Assembly (NCBI GenBank): GCA_002352425.1
Contig: DEIK01000074.1
Span: forward strand, 7,559 to 71,558
Reading direction: 5' to 3'
From: Rhodobacteraceae bacterium UBA2776
GTDB lineage: Bacteria > Pseudomonadota > Alphaproteobacteria > Rhodobacterales > Rhodobacteraceae
DNA length: 64,000 bases
The position numbers were made by a program, and so were the translations under genes. Shown piece after piece: positions 7,582 to 16,331 of the stretch; within the stretch, counting starts at the first letter, position 1; each line of letters starts with the position of its first letter. The notes below the pieces were generated by a model. The model was not told the origin of the DNA and did no database searches. It worked only from the letters and a program-made list of their open reading frames with translations.

Positions 7582-9462
7582 TTGTTTCACGTGAAACATC
7601 AAAATTTTTTTGACGTTGTTGTTGTCGGCGGTGGTCATGCCGGCACTGAGGCTGCTCATGCTTCGGCCCGTATGGGCGCGAAAACGGCTTTGATCACCCT
7701 AACGAAATCCGGCATTGGTGTTATGTCCTGCAACCCAGCGATTGGCGGGTTGGGCAAAGGCCACCTTGTACGTGAAATTGACGCGTTGGATGGCGTTATG
7801 GGCCGCGTTGCTGATGTTGCAGGCATCCAGTTCCGATTGTTAAACCGTCGGAAAGGGCCTGCTGTGCAAGGACCACGCGCGCAGGCAGATCGAAAAATCT
7901 ATCGCACGGCTATGCAAAATGAGATTTCCATTTGCGAAAATCTGACGGTGATTGAAGGAGAAGTCACTGACCTCATTATGAAAAATGACGAGGTTTCTGG
8001 CGTTACGCTTGAAGATGGCACTGAAGTATTCTCGCCGTCGGTAGTGCTGACAACCGGCACGTTTTTGCGCGGCGTCATTCATATTGGTGATGTATCAAAG
8101 CCAGGTGGACGAATGGGCGACAAGCCTTCGGTCAAATTGGCCGAACGCCTGGATAGCTTTGATTTGGCGCTTAAACGCTTAAAAACGGGAACGCCGCCGC
8201 GATTAGACGGGCGCACGATCAATTGGGACATTCTTGAGTCCCAGCCCGGTGATGATGAACCGGTGATGTTTTCATTTCTGTCGAAAGCGCCAACAGCACG
8301 GCAGGTTTCTTGCGGAATCACCCACACGAACCAGGCCACACATGACATTATCCGCGAAAACCTAGAGCGTTCAGCGATGTATGGTGGCCATATTGATGGC
8401 GTTGGGCCGCGGTATTGCCCGTCGATCGAAGACAAAATCGTTCGTTTTGCTGATAAAGCTTCGCATCAGGTCTTTTTGGAGCCAGAAGGGTTGGATGATC
8501 ATACGATTTACCCCAATGGCATTTCCACTTCGTTGCCAGAAGCTGTTCAGGTTGACTATGTGAACTCGATTGTCGGGCTTGAAAACGCGAAGATCCTGCA
8601 ACCTGGTTATGCGATTGAGTATGATTACGTCGATCCGCGTGCTTTGACCGCGACGTTGGAGGTGAAAAACATTGCTGGATTGTTTCTTGCGGGGCAAATC
8701 AATGGAACAACTGGCTATGAAGAAGCCGCCGCCCAGGGGCTTGTGGCTGGTTTGAATGCCGCGCGCCGTGCCACCGATGGTGAGAAAATCCAATTTAGCA
8801 GAGCGGAATCCTATATTGGTGTAATGATTGACGATCTTGTAACGCGCGGTGTGTCGGAACCATATCGCATGTTCACGTCTCGTGCCGAGTTCCGTCTGTC
8901 TTTGCGCGCGGACAATGCGGATCAACGGCTTACGGCAATTGGGGTTGCGGCGGGCTGTGTGAGCGAGAAAAGACAATTATCGTTTGAAAACAAAATGGAA
9001 GCTATGAGTGTAGCGCTGTCTGCTCTTCAAGGCACGACCCTCACACCAAAGGAAGTTTCCGCTCAAGGCATTAAGATAAACCAAGACGGCAAGCGCCGGG
9101 ATGGTTTTGATCTGTTGTCGTTTCAGGATGTCCATTTCAGTGATATCATCGCGATGCGACCAGAAATGGCCGATGTCGATCTTGAAATTCAAAGGCAAAT
9201 TGAGCGCGATGCGTTGTACGCCAACTATGTTCGCCGGCAACAAAGAGACGTTGAAGCGATGAAGCGGGATGAGTTGCAGAAGATACCTGAAGCATTTGAT
9301 TACTCAGTGATCAGCGGGCTTTCGAATGAATTACGGTCGAAATTGCAAACTGTGCGGCCCATGACTCTGGGGCAGGCTGGGCGGATAGATGGTATGACAC
9401 CTGCCGCGCTCACGCTGGTTTTGGCCAAGATTAGGCAGCATTCTAGAAAGAAACGTGCTTGA
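7582..9462 (+). CDS. mnmG: tRNA uridine-5-carboxymethylaminomethyl synthesis enzyme MnmG
   Basis: A 626-residue FAD protein (GidA) that partners MnmE in wobble-uridine modification. The FAD motif GGGHAGTEA lies at about residues 16-24, and [13 protein letters not shown] follows. The C-terminal helical domain carries [12 protein letters not shown]. The start is unusual because a parS site covers it: TTG at 7582 reads through the parS bases, while GTG at 7591 lies inside parS and has a better spaced AAGGA. Either is possible and they differ by three residues. The stop overlaps the rsmG ATG by one base. Confidence 0.96.
   Translation: MFHVKHQNFFDVVVVGGGHAGTEAAHASARMGAKTALITLTKSGIGVMSCNPAIGGLGKGHLVREIDALDGVMGRVADVAGIQFRLLNRRKGPAVQGPRAQADRKIYRTAMQNEISICENLTVIEGEVTDLIMKNDEVSGVTLEDGTEVFSPSVVLTTGTFLRGVIHIGDVSKPGGRMGDKPSVKLAERLDSFDLALKRLKTGTPPRLDGRTINWDILESQPGDDEPVMFSFLSKAPTARQVSCGITHTNQATHDIIRENLERSAMYGGHIDGVGPRYCPSIEDKIVRFADKASHQVFLEPEGLDDHTIYPNGISTSLPEAVQVDYVNSIVGLENAKILQPGYAIEYDYVDPRALTATLEVKNIAGLFLAGQINGTTGYEEAAAQGLVAGLNAARRATDGEKIQFSRAESYIGVMIDDLVTRGVSEPYRMFTSRAEFRLSLRADNADQRLTAIGVAAGCVSEKRQLSFENKMEAMSVALSALQGTTLTPKEVSAQGIKINQDGKRRDGFDLLSFQDVHFSDIIAMRPEMADVDLEIQRQIERDALYANYVRRQQRDVEAMKRDELQKIPEAFDYSVISGLSNELRSKLQTVRPMTLGQAGRIDGMTPAALTLVLAKIRQHSRKKRA
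7583..7598. other. parS: parS centromere site (ParB binding), copy 1
   Basis: TGTTTCACGTGAAACA is a perfect 16-bp palindrome identical to the well-established bacterial parS consensus. It overlaps the first codons of mnmG, about 3.2 kb from the proposed origin and 2.5 kb upstream of parA-parB. ParB dimers bind such sites, load as CTP-dependent clamps and, with ParA, segregate the origin. Confidence 0.96.
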
Positions 9463-10091
9463 TGGGTGTGGATTACCGACAGGAGTTTCAAAACGCTTTT
9501 GATGTTTCACGTGAAACAATGGAGCGTCTGGATCACTATGCGGGTTTGCTAGAAAAGTGGAATCCGGCGATCAATTTGGTTTCAAAATCGACGATAGCAA
9601 CGCTTTGGCAACGCCATTTCCACGATTCTGCGCAAATTTATCAATTTCAAGCAGGAGAAGCTCGTAAGTGGGTGGATTTGGGGAGTGGTGGTGGGTTCCC
9701 TGCCCTCGTATTGGCAATTTTGGCGCTGGAGCTGAATCCAGACGACGATTTCACGCTTGTTGAAAGCGATCTGCGCAAGGTTGCCTTTTTGCAGACTGTT
9801 ATCCGTGATCTAGGGCTGAACGCGATTACAATAGCAGAAAGAATTGAAAAGGTGGCGCCTCAAAACGCTGACATCTTGACCGCGCGGGCGTTGTCTTCGT
9901 TGGATAAATTGCTTGAATTTGCGGAGATTCACCTATGCCCACAAGGAGTAGCCGTTTTTCCCAAAGGGGAGACCTACAAAAAAGAAATAGAAGATGCTGT
10001 TGGGCAATGGAAGTTTGAGTTAGAAGAAACTACAAGCAAAACAAACCCAAATGGCGCAATTCTAAAAATTGGAGGCATCAAGCGTGTCTGA
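9462..10091 (+). CDS. rsmG: 16S rRNA (guanine-527 N7)-methyltransferase RsmG
   Basis: A 209-residue RsmG (GidB) that methylates G527 of 16S rRNA. The SAM-binding motif is WVDLGSGGGFPALVLA (about residues 70-85). LVESDLRKVAFL follows, as does the ARALSSLDKLLE region typical of the family. The ATG at 9462 shares its first base with the mnmG TGA. A perfect parS site is embedded in the coding sequence and encodes the VSRET segment, a family feature in many bacteria. Confidence 0.97.
   Translation: MGVDYRQEFQNAFDVSRETMERLDHYAGLLEKWNPAINLVSKSTIATLWQRHFHDSAQIYQFQAGEARKWVDLGSGGGFPALVLAILALELNPDDDFTLVESDLRKVAFLQTVIRDLGLNAITIAERIEKVAPQNADILTARALSSLDKLLEFAEIHLCPQGVAVFPKGETYKKEIEDAVGQWKFELEETTSKTNPNGAILKIGGIKRV
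9503..9518. other. parS: parS centromere site (ParB binding), copy 2
   Basis: A second perfect copy of TGTTTCACGTGAAACA, 1,920 bases from the first and wholly inside rsmG, where it encodes part of VSRET. It lies about 0.6 kb upstream of parA. Two perfect sites so close to parAB and the proposed origin are strong evidence that this is the chromosomal segregation locus. Confidence 0.96.
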
Positions 10092-10905
10092 TCCGACTCG
10101 GCCCAAAGGGCCACGAATTATTGCTGTCGCGAACCAAAAAGGTGGTGTTGGAAAAACAACGACGACTATTAACTTGGGTGCTGCGTTGGCTGCCGATGGG
10201 TTTAAGGTGCTTCTTATTGATCTGGACCCCCAGGGGAATGCGTCTACCGGATTGGGGATCGAAGCTTCGCAACGCCAGTTAAACACCTATGATCTGTTGT
10301 TGGGCGATGTGCCGCTTGAGGACATTGTGCAAGAGTCCGACGTCGAAAGAGTGTTGATCGTACCTGCCACCACGGGTCTTAGTTCAGCTGATATCGAATT
10401 GATCTCAAACGAAAAACGTAGCTATCTGCTCTACGACGCACTGCGCCAGCCTGCGATTGATCAATATGATCTTGATGTTATTCTTATTGATTGCCCCCCG
10501 TCCCTGAACCTGTTGACCGTCAACGCGATGGTGTCGGCGAATTCAGTTCTTGTTCCGTTGCAAAGTGAATTTTTTGCGCTTGAAGGGTTGTCACAACTGA
10601 TGTTGACGGTTCGAGAGGTTCGGGAAACCATCAATTCAAAGCTGCGCATCGAGGGGATTGTTTTAACCATGTACGACAGCCGGAATAGGCTTTCGCAGCA
10701 AGTTGAAGCAGATGCGCGGGAAAACTTGGGTGAATTGGTTTTCAAAACGATTATTCCTCGAAATGTACGGGTAAGCGAAGCGCCCTCCTTTGCTATGCCA
10801 GTGACCGAGTATGATCCGAGCTCAAAAGGTGCAAAAGCGTATCGGCAGTTGGCGCGCGAGTTGGCGTCAAATAATTCAATGACAATAACCGCAAAAGGAA
10901 GTTGA
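10084..10905 (+). CDS. parA: chromosome partitioning ATPase ParA
   Basis: A 273-residue ParA (Soj), the Walker ATPase that binds DNA without sequence preference and pulls ParB-parS complexes. The deviant Walker A motif is KGGVGKTTT near the N-terminus, with LLIDLDPQGNAS (A') and VILIDCPPSLN (Walker B) after it. The start chosen is the GTG at 10084, which has GGAGG eight bases upstream and overlaps the rsmG stop by 8 bases; a TTG at 10069 would lack such a site. parB follows after one base. Confidence 0.96.
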   Translation: MSDPTRPKGPRIIAVANQKGGVGKTTTTINLGAALAADGFKVLLIDLDPQGNASTGLGIEASQRQLNTYDLLLGDVPLEDIVQESDVERVLIVPATTGLSSADIELISNEKRSYLLYDALRQPAIDQYDLDVILIDCPPSLNLLTVNAMVSANSVLVPLQSEFFALEGLSQLMLTVREVRETINSKLRIEGIVLTMYDSRNRLSQQVEADARENLGELVFKTIIPRNVRVSEAPSFAMPVTEYDPSSKGAKAYRQLARELASNNSMTITAKGS

Positions 10906-10906
10906 A

Positions 10907-11818
10907 ATGACCAGTAAAAAACACGAACGACGTGGTTTGGGGCGCGGGCTTTCTGCGCTTATGTCAGATGTTGCGGTGGACAGCGCGCCGAAAGAAGAAA
11001 GTGCGGTTCGAGCATCAAACGAGCAGTCAATTCCTGTTGAAAAAATCAATCCGAACCCGGAACAGCCGAGGCGCGATTTTCCGAAAGAGGATCTGGATGA
11101 TCTTGCCGCATCTATTCGGGAAAAAGGTGTAATTCAACCACTAATTTTGCGTAAAAAAGATGGAAAAACAACAAGTTACGAGATTGTCGCGGGGGAGCGT
11201 CGCTGGCGTGCCGCGCAGTTGGCGCAATTGCATGAAGTGCCAGCGATTGTTCGCGACTACACGGATACAGAAGTTTTAGAAATTGCGATCATCGAGAATA
11301 TTCAGCGCGCTGATCTTAACCCTGTTGAGGAAGCTGCGGGTTATCAACAATTGATGGAACGTTTTGGCCATACACAGGAAAAACTGGCCACTGCCTTGGG
11401 TAAAAGTCGCAGCCACATTGCCAATTTGATGCGGCTGTTGCAGTTGCCAGCAGAGGTATTGGCGATGCTTCGGGATGGGAAGCTAACATCAGGTCATGCG
11501 CGAGCGTTGATCACGACTGAGAATCCGATCGAATTGGCCCGTATTGTAGTAAAAAAAGGCTTATCCGTTCGTGAAACCGAGCGCCTGGCTAAGGCGCCGA
11601 AGATCAAGCCAGGTAAAGTAGCGCTAAGGCCCAGCGAGAAGGACGCGGATACGCGTGCGCTTGAAGGGGATTTGGCAGCCAACTTGGGGATGAAGGTTTC
11701 AGTTAATCATACGGCTGGCAAGGAAAGTGGCAAATTAACTATTAATTATAAAGACTTAGATCAATTGGATGATTTATGCCGTATTCTAACAGCTATGCCT
11801 CAGGACGGCTCCAAATAA
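10907..11818 (+). CDS. parB: chromosome partitioning protein ParB
   Basis: A 303-residue ParB (Spo0J), the CTP-binding clamp that recognises parS. The N-terminus RRGLGRGLSALM is the ParA-contact peptide seen in many ParB proteins. The CTP-binding domain contains NPEQPRRDF and GERRWRAAQ, then ENIQRADLNPVEEA. The helix-turn-helix region is about [20 protein letters not shown]. Its target sites lie 1.4 and 3.3 kb upstream. The 3' end overlaps the convergent DUF454 gene by 26 bases. Confidence 0.97.
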   Translation: MTSKKHERRGLGRGLSALMSDVAVDSAPKEESAVRASNEQSIPVEKINPNPEQPRRDFPKEDLDDLAASIREKGVIQPLILRKKDGKTTSYEIVAGERRWRAAQLAQLHEVPAIVRDYTDTEVLEIAIIENIQRADLNPVEEAAGYQQLMERFGHTQEKLATALGKSRSHIANLMRLLQLPAEVLAMLRDGKLTSGHARALITTENPIELARIVVKKGLSVRETERLAKAPKIKPGKVALRPSEKDADTRALEGDLAANLGMKVSVNHTAGKESGKLTINYKDLDQLDDLCRILTAMPQDGSK

Positions 11819-12146
11819 AGATCAACACAGCTATCAAAATGGTCGCCTGCAGGAGTAATAGCCAAATTTTGAGCCCTAATGCCAATGAAATGCCGTAAGC
11901 AGCAAAAATTGAAACTGTTGCATAGCCTTTTACACGACGATTGATTGCGCCGTTTCTTTGCCAATCTTCAATTGAAGGGCCGAATTTTGGGTGTGTTATT
12001 AACCAATTGTGCAGGCGTTCAGATGATTTGGAAAAACAGAACGCGGATAACAGCATAAAGGGAACTGTTGGCAAAATTGGTAAAACCACACCGATGGCGC
12101 CAAGCGCAAAGGATGCTAATCCTAACAAGAGCCAAATAAGACGCAT
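11793..12146 (-). CDS. DUF454 (YbaN) family inner-membrane protein
   Basis: A 117-residue membrane protein of the DUF454/YbaN family, function unknown. It has an N-terminal hydrophobic segment with the family pattern GLASFALGAIGVVLPILPT, then CFSKSSERLHNWL and HPKFGPSIEDWQ, then two more hydrophobic segments. The ATG at 12146 has GGAGTAA upstream. It follows hemW by only three bases and is probably its operon partner. Its end overlaps convergent parB. Confidence 0.85.
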   Translation of the reverse strand: MRLIWLLLGLASFALGAIGVVLPILPTVPFMLLSAFCFSKSSERLHNWLITHPKFGPSIEDWQRNGAINRRVKGYATVSIFAAYGISLALGLKIWLLLLQATILIAVLIFIWSRPEA

Positions 12147-12149
12147 CAA

Positions 12150-13337
12150 TTACTCCGTTAACAGCTCGCGAATAATGGCATTCAGCACGGGACGACCGCG
12201 TGGTGTGGTCATAAGTCGATTTTCAGAGACTTCTACCATGCCGATGTCGCCCAATTGAGCGATCATGTTGCTGTTTAAGGCAGAATGCGAAATGTTTCCA
12301 TAACGAGTTAGATCTATCCCATCCGTAACCCGTAGACCCATCATGAGATATTCATCAGCATGTTCAGCAGCAGATTGTGCTTGTCTGGGCAGTTCACCGT
12401 TACCTGCGGCCACGGACGCCAACCATGTTTGAGGATCTTTCGGGGATTCGGTGGCATAGCGTATCCCATTCAAAGTCAGTCTGCCGTGGGCTCCCGGGCC
12501 TATTCCAACGTAATCGCCGCATTGCCAGTAAATCAGGTTATGACGCGATTCAGAGCCACTTTTGGCATGATTAGAGACTTCATAGGCGGTTAAACCTGTC
12601 GAAGTGCAGAGTCCTTGAGTGAGTTGATACATGTCAGCCGAAAGGTCTTCTTTTGGCAAACCGAGCAACCCACCAGCGGCCATTCTGTCGCCAAAGGCTG
12701 TGCCATCCTCGATTGTCAGTTGGTATAACGAAAGGTGATCGCCCGCCATGGCCAGCGCCTCGGTCAATTCAGATTCCCATTGGCTGAGCGTCTGATCCTG
12801 ACGTGCGTAGATCAGATCAAAACTTATGCGTTCAAACAGGTTGGCAGCAGTGTCAAAGGCAGCTTTGGCCTCGGCCACTGTATGTAAGCGGCCCAAGCGA
12901 CGCAGATCGTCGTCGTTCAGCGCCTGAATTCCGATCGAAACGCGATTTATGCCGGCGTCTTTGAACCCAGCAAAGCGGCCGGATTCAACCGAAGTTGGGT
13001 TGGCTTCGAGAGTGATTTCGATGTCATTACTAAGGGGCCATGTTTCGCGCACTTTGCGCAGTATTATCGCGACGGTATCGGGGTCCATCAAGCTGGGTGT
13101 GCCGCCACCGAAAAAAATTGACCGCAAGGGACGTTCGCCGGTTTCGATACCCAACCGGTCAATTTCGTTGCAATAGGCCAGTGCCCAAGCGGACTGATCA
13201 ATGGATTTCGAAACATGTGAGTTAAAGTCACAATAGGGGCATTTGGACTGACAAAACGGCCAATGAATATAGAGCCCGAAGCCGCCGTATTGCCAATCTT
13301 CAGGCAAAACAACCAGCGACCAGTTTAACAAAAGCAT
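12150..13337 (-). CDS. hemW: radical SAM haem chaperone HemW
   Basis: A 395-residue HemW, formerly annotated as oxygen-independent coproporphyrinogen III oxidase but now regarded as a haem-binding chaperone. The radical SAM cysteines are C-x3-C-x2-C in FCQSKCPYCDFN (C29, C33, C36), with FFGGGTPSLM and a C-terminal domain typical of the family. The ATG at 13337 overlaps rdgB by 38 bases. A TTG at 13307, ten codons later, gives a start nearer to homologues and an 8-base overlap, so the N-terminus is uncertain. It sits in the rph-rdgB-hemW series. Confidence 0.93.
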   Translation of the reverse strand: MLLLNWSLVVLPEDWQYGGFGLYIHWPFCQSKCPYCDFNSHVSKSIDQSAWALAYCNEIDRLGIETGERPLRSIFFGGGTPSLMDPDTVAIILRKVRETWPLSNDIEITLEANPTSVESGRFAGFKDAGINRVSIGIQALNDDDLRRLGRLHTVAEAKAAFDTAANLFERISFDLIYARQDQTLSQWESELTEALAMAGDHLSLYQLTIEDGTAFGDRMAAGGLLGLPKEDLSADMYQLTQGLCTSTGLTAYEVSNHAKSGSESRHNLIYWQCGDYVGIGPGAHGRLTLNGIRYATESPKDPQTWLASVAAGNGELPRQAQSAAEHADEYLMMGLRVTDGIDLTRYGNISHSALNSNMIAQLGDIGMVEVSENRLMTTPRGRPVLNAIIRELLTE

Positions 13338-13908
13338 CAGCGCGGTGGCTGATGTCTTTTTTGCGGGCGGGATCCATTTCGCCGAATGTCAGTGCTTCGC
13401 CATTGGGTAAAAACATGGGGTCGAACCCAAAGCCATTTTCGCCACGCATAGGCCAAACAAGACGGCCGTCCACGCGACCCTCAAAGACTTCGTCGTGTCC
13501 ATCGGGCCATGCCAGGCACAGCGTGCAATTGAATGCTGCGGTTCGAGGTTCGGGGGACTGTTTTTCTTCTAGCAAGGTCCAGACCTTAGTCATCGCCATG
13601 GGAAAATCACGTCCCGTCGGCGTTTCTGCCCAATCTGCGGTGTAAACACCCGGTGCGCCGTTCAGTCCGTCGACGGTAATGCCGCTGTCGTCCGACAATG
13701 CAGGCATGCCGCTGGCTTTGGCTGCGAAATGTGCCTTGATCCGTGCGTTGGCTATGAATGTGTCTTGGTCCTCTACTGGTTCTTGCAGTCCAAGTTCGCC
13801 AGCCGAAGTGACTGTGGTGCCGAAAGGCTTCAGCAGCTCGGCGATCTCGACCAGTTTACCGGCGTTGTGGGTGGCGATGACCAACTTTTCTTCGGTAAAG
13901 CGACGCAT
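13300..13908 (-). CDS. rdgB: dITP/XTP pyrophosphatase RdgB
   Basis: A 202-residue RdgB/HAM1 enzyme that removes dITP, ITP and XTP from the nucleotide pool. The THNAGKLVEI motif near the N-terminus binds substrate phosphates. ALSDDSGITVDGLNGAPGVY holds the conserved catalytic aspartate region, and GFGFDPMF and SHRADA complete the family pattern. The ATG overlaps the rph stop by one base. Confidence 0.96.
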   Translation of the reverse strand: MRRFTEEKLVIATHNAGKLVEIAELLKPFGTTVTSAGELGLQEPVEDQDTFIANARIKAHFAAKASGMPALSDDSGITVDGLNGAPGVYTADWAETPTGRDFPMAMTKVWTLLEEKQSPEPRTAAFNCTLCLAWPDGHDEVFEGRVDGRLVWPMRGENGFGFDPMFLPNGEALTFGEMDPARKKDISHRADAFVKLVAGCFA

Positions 13909-14618
13909 TAGGCTGTTGCTGCCTTTTGTGCGGCCATCAGTTCGCCAACGCCTTTTTCGGCCAAATCAAGTAGGCCGTTCATTTGATCACGCGAATAGGT
14001 GGAACCTTCTGCAGACATTTGGACTTCGATCATCTGACCATTGCCTAATAGAACGAAATTGCCGTCGACACCTGCTTCGGAATCTTCTGGATAATCCAGA
14101 TCAAGTACGTTTTGACCAGCGTAAACGCCGCAGCTGACAGCGGCGACAGGATCAACCAAAGGATCGGAAATTACATCGCCCGCTTTCATCAGTTTATTGA
14201 CCGCAAGACGCAGCGCGACCCAACCGCCAGTGATTGACGCGCAACGCGTGCCGCCATCGGCCTGAATAACATCGCAATCCACCGTGATTTGACGCTCGCC
14301 CAAAGCAACACGGTCAACACCCGCGCGCAATGAGCGGCCGATTAGGCGCTGGATTTCCTGGGTGCGACCGGATTGGCCATTTTTGGCCTCGCGGCGCATC
14401 CGCGTGTTGGTGGCGCGGGGCAACATGCCATATTCGGCGGTGACCCAACCCAACCCGGACCCCTTCAAAAACCGCGGCACACCTGGGTCGATTGTAGCGG
14501 TACACAGCACATGCGTATCGCCGCATTTGATCAGGCAAGAGCCCTCGGCGTGCTTGGTAATGCCGGTCTCGATTGAAACTGGCCGCATTTCGTCTACATT
14601 TCTACCTGAGGGGCGCAT
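13908..14618 (-). CDS. rph: ribonuclease PH
   Basis: A 236-residue RNase PH, the phosphate-dependent 3'-5' exoribonuclease that trims tRNA precursors. MRPSGR at the start, [19 protein letters not shown] and the phosphate-site region [20 protein letters not shown] are typical. [19 protein letters not shown] carries the catalytic-site residues. It is divergent from hrcA across a 73-base gap and first in the rph-rdgB-hemW series. Length is normal. Confidence 0.97.
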   Translation of the reverse strand: MRPSGRNVDEMRPVSIETGITKHAEGSCLIKCGDTHVLCTATIDPGVPRFLKGSGLGWVTAEYGMLPRATNTRMRREAKNGQSGRTQEIQRLIGRSLRAGVDRVALGERQITVDCDVIQADGGTRCASITGGWVALRLAVNKLMKAGDVISDPLVDPVAAVSCGVYAGQNVLDLDYPEDSEAGVDGNFVLLGNGQMIEVQMSAEGSTYSRDQMNGLLDLAEKGVGELMAAQKAATA

Positions 14619-14691
14619 GGTGTGTCCTTTGTTTATGGGTTAAGTACGAGATACCTGCGCCAATGTGCCAATAGCAACCTGAAAGTGCCTG

Positions 14692-15756
14692 ATGAGTGAC
14701 GGTAGCGAAATATTCAACGACATGAACAGCCGCAGCCGCGAGGTGTTTCGGCTGGTGGTGAAAAGCTATCTGGAAACCGGTGGACCAATTGGGTCGCGCA
14801 CTTTGACCCGCGCGATGGACGAAAAGGTGAGTGCTGCGACAATCCGCAATGTGATGCAGGATCTAGAGCATTTGGGGTTGCTGGATTCGCCGCATATTTC
14901 GGCGGGGCGTATTCCGACGCAGCAAGGGTTGCGATTGTTTGTGGACGGATTGTTGGAGGTTGGTGATCCACAAATTGGCGATCGCCAAAAAATTGATGCT
15001 ACTATGAAAGACGATCAAAGCGATGTCGCCACCATGCTTGACCGTGTTGGCTCGGCTTTGTCGGGCATGACGCATGGCGCGAGCCTTGTTTTGACGCCAA
15101 AACATGAGGCGCCGATAAAACATGTTGAATTTGTAAGCCTTGCCCCGGATCGCGCACTTGTTGTGTTGGTCTTTGCCGACGGTCATGTTGAAAACCGCGT
15201 TTTCACGCCGGCCAAAGGCCAAACGCCATCATCCATGCGCGAGGCGGCGAATTTTCTGAATGCCTTGGCCGAAGGGCGAACCTTGACTGAGCTGCGGCAC
15301 AGCATTGGTCACGACATTAAATCAAGACGTCAGGAAATCGATTCTTTGGCCCGTGAGTTGGTCGAGAGCGGATTTGCGCTCTGGGATGATGAAAGCGCGA
15401 ATTATGAGCGGTTGATTGTACGCGGCCGTGCGAATCTACTGAATCAAGATGCCGAGGAGGCGGACCTTAATCGCATCCGCAGCCTGTTTGATGACCTAGA
15501 ACGCAAGCGCGACATCGCCGAATTCCTTGAATTGACCGAGGAAGGCGAAGGTGTACGCATTTTTATTGGCTCTGAGAACAAATTATTTTCACTTTCGGGT
15601 AGCTCTTTGGTGGTTTCTCCTTATATGAACTCTGATCGCAAGATTATTGGCGCGGTCGGGGTCATTGGCCCCACCCGTCTGAATTATGGACGTATCGTGC
15701 CGATTGTGGATTACACGGCGCAACTGGTTGGAAAGCTGATTTCGGATCAGGGCTAA
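14692..15756 (+). CDS. hrcA: heat-inducible transcription repressor HrcA
   Basis: A 354-residue HrcA, the winged-helix repressor of class I heat-shock genes. The N-terminal domain has EVFRLVVKSYLETGGPIGSR and AATIRNVMQDLEHLGLLDSP, the DNA-binding helices. The C-terminal region has FIGSENKLFSLSGSSLVVSP and GAVGVIGPTRLNYGRIVPIV. No CIRCE inverted repeat was seen in the rph-hrcA gap, so its targets probably lie elsewhere. grpE follows after 11 bases. Confidence 0.96.
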   Translation: MSDGSEIFNDMNSRSREVFRLVVKSYLETGGPIGSRTLTRAMDEKVSAATIRNVMQDLEHLGLLDSPHISAGRIPTQQGLRLFVDGLLEVGDPQIGDRQKIDATMKDDQSDVATMLDRVGSALSGMTHGASLVLTPKHEAPIKHVEFVSLAPDRALVVLVFADGHVENRVFTPAKGQTPSSMREAANFLNALAEGRTLTELRHSIGHDIKSRRQEIDSLARELVESGFALWDDESANYERLIVRGRANLLNQDAEEADLNRIRSLFDDLERKRDIAEFLELTEEGEGVRIFIGSENKLFSLSGSSLVVSPYMNSDRKIIGAVGVIGPTRLNYGRIVPIVDYTAQLVGKLISDQG

Positions 15757-15767
15757 GGAAAAGAAAA

Positions 15768-16331
15768 ATGGCAGACGCAAACAAAGAAGACTTTTTGGAT
15801 GACATTGAATCGCTTGAGGCAGAACTGGACCGCATCGAAGAAGACGATGATGCGCTTGAGGTGGATGAGCTTGAGCAGCTGCGCGGTGAGCGTGACGAAT
15901 TCAAAGACCGTTTTATGCGTGCCTTGGCGGATGCCGAAAATTCCCGCAAGCGCAGCGATCGTGATCGCCGTGAGGCGGAACAATATGGTGGCTCCAAATT
16001 GGCGCGCGACATGCTGCCAGTTTACGACAATATGAAGCGCGCACTTGAGGCGGCAACTGAGGAACAACGTTCTGTGTCCGCCGGTTTGATTGAGGGCATC
16101 GAGTTAACCATGCGTGAATTGCTGAATGTGTTTTCCAAACACGGCGTAACAATTATTGCCCCCGAAGTTGGCGAGCGATTTGATCCCAACATTCATGAAT
16201 CCATGTTCGAAGCGCCGCTACCAGGTACCAAATCAGGTGACATCATTCAGGTGGCAGCCGAAGGATTTATGTTGCACGATCGTTTGCTGCGCCCTGCGCA
16301 GGTTGGCGTTTCGTCGATGCCAAAGGCCTAG
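15768..16331 (+). CDS. grpE: nucleotide exchange factor GrpE
   Basis: A 187-residue GrpE that releases ADP from DnaK. Residues 10-65 form an acidic, heptad-rich coiled coil (IESLEAELDRIEEDDDALEV). Then come FMRALADAENSRKRSDRDR and the C-terminal beta domain with FDPNIHESMFEAP and DRLLRPAQVGVS. It is cotranscribed with hrcA, the classic pairing. Its TAG stop is interlocked with the stop of convergent mutS in a shared CTAG. Confidence 0.96.
   Translation: MADANKEDFLDDIESLEAELDRIEEDDDALEVDELEQLRGERDEFKDRFMRALADAENSRKRSDRDRREAEQYGGSKLARDMLPVYDNMKRALEAATEEQRSVSAGLIEGIELTMRELLNVFSKHGVTIIAPEVGERFDPNIHESMFEAPLPGTKSGDIIQVAAEGFMLHDRLLRPAQVGVSSMPKA

Noticed and set aside
14619..14691. CIRCE heat-shock operator before hrcA
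   Set aside because: No TTAGCACTC-N9-GAGTGCTAA or close variant was found in the gap.
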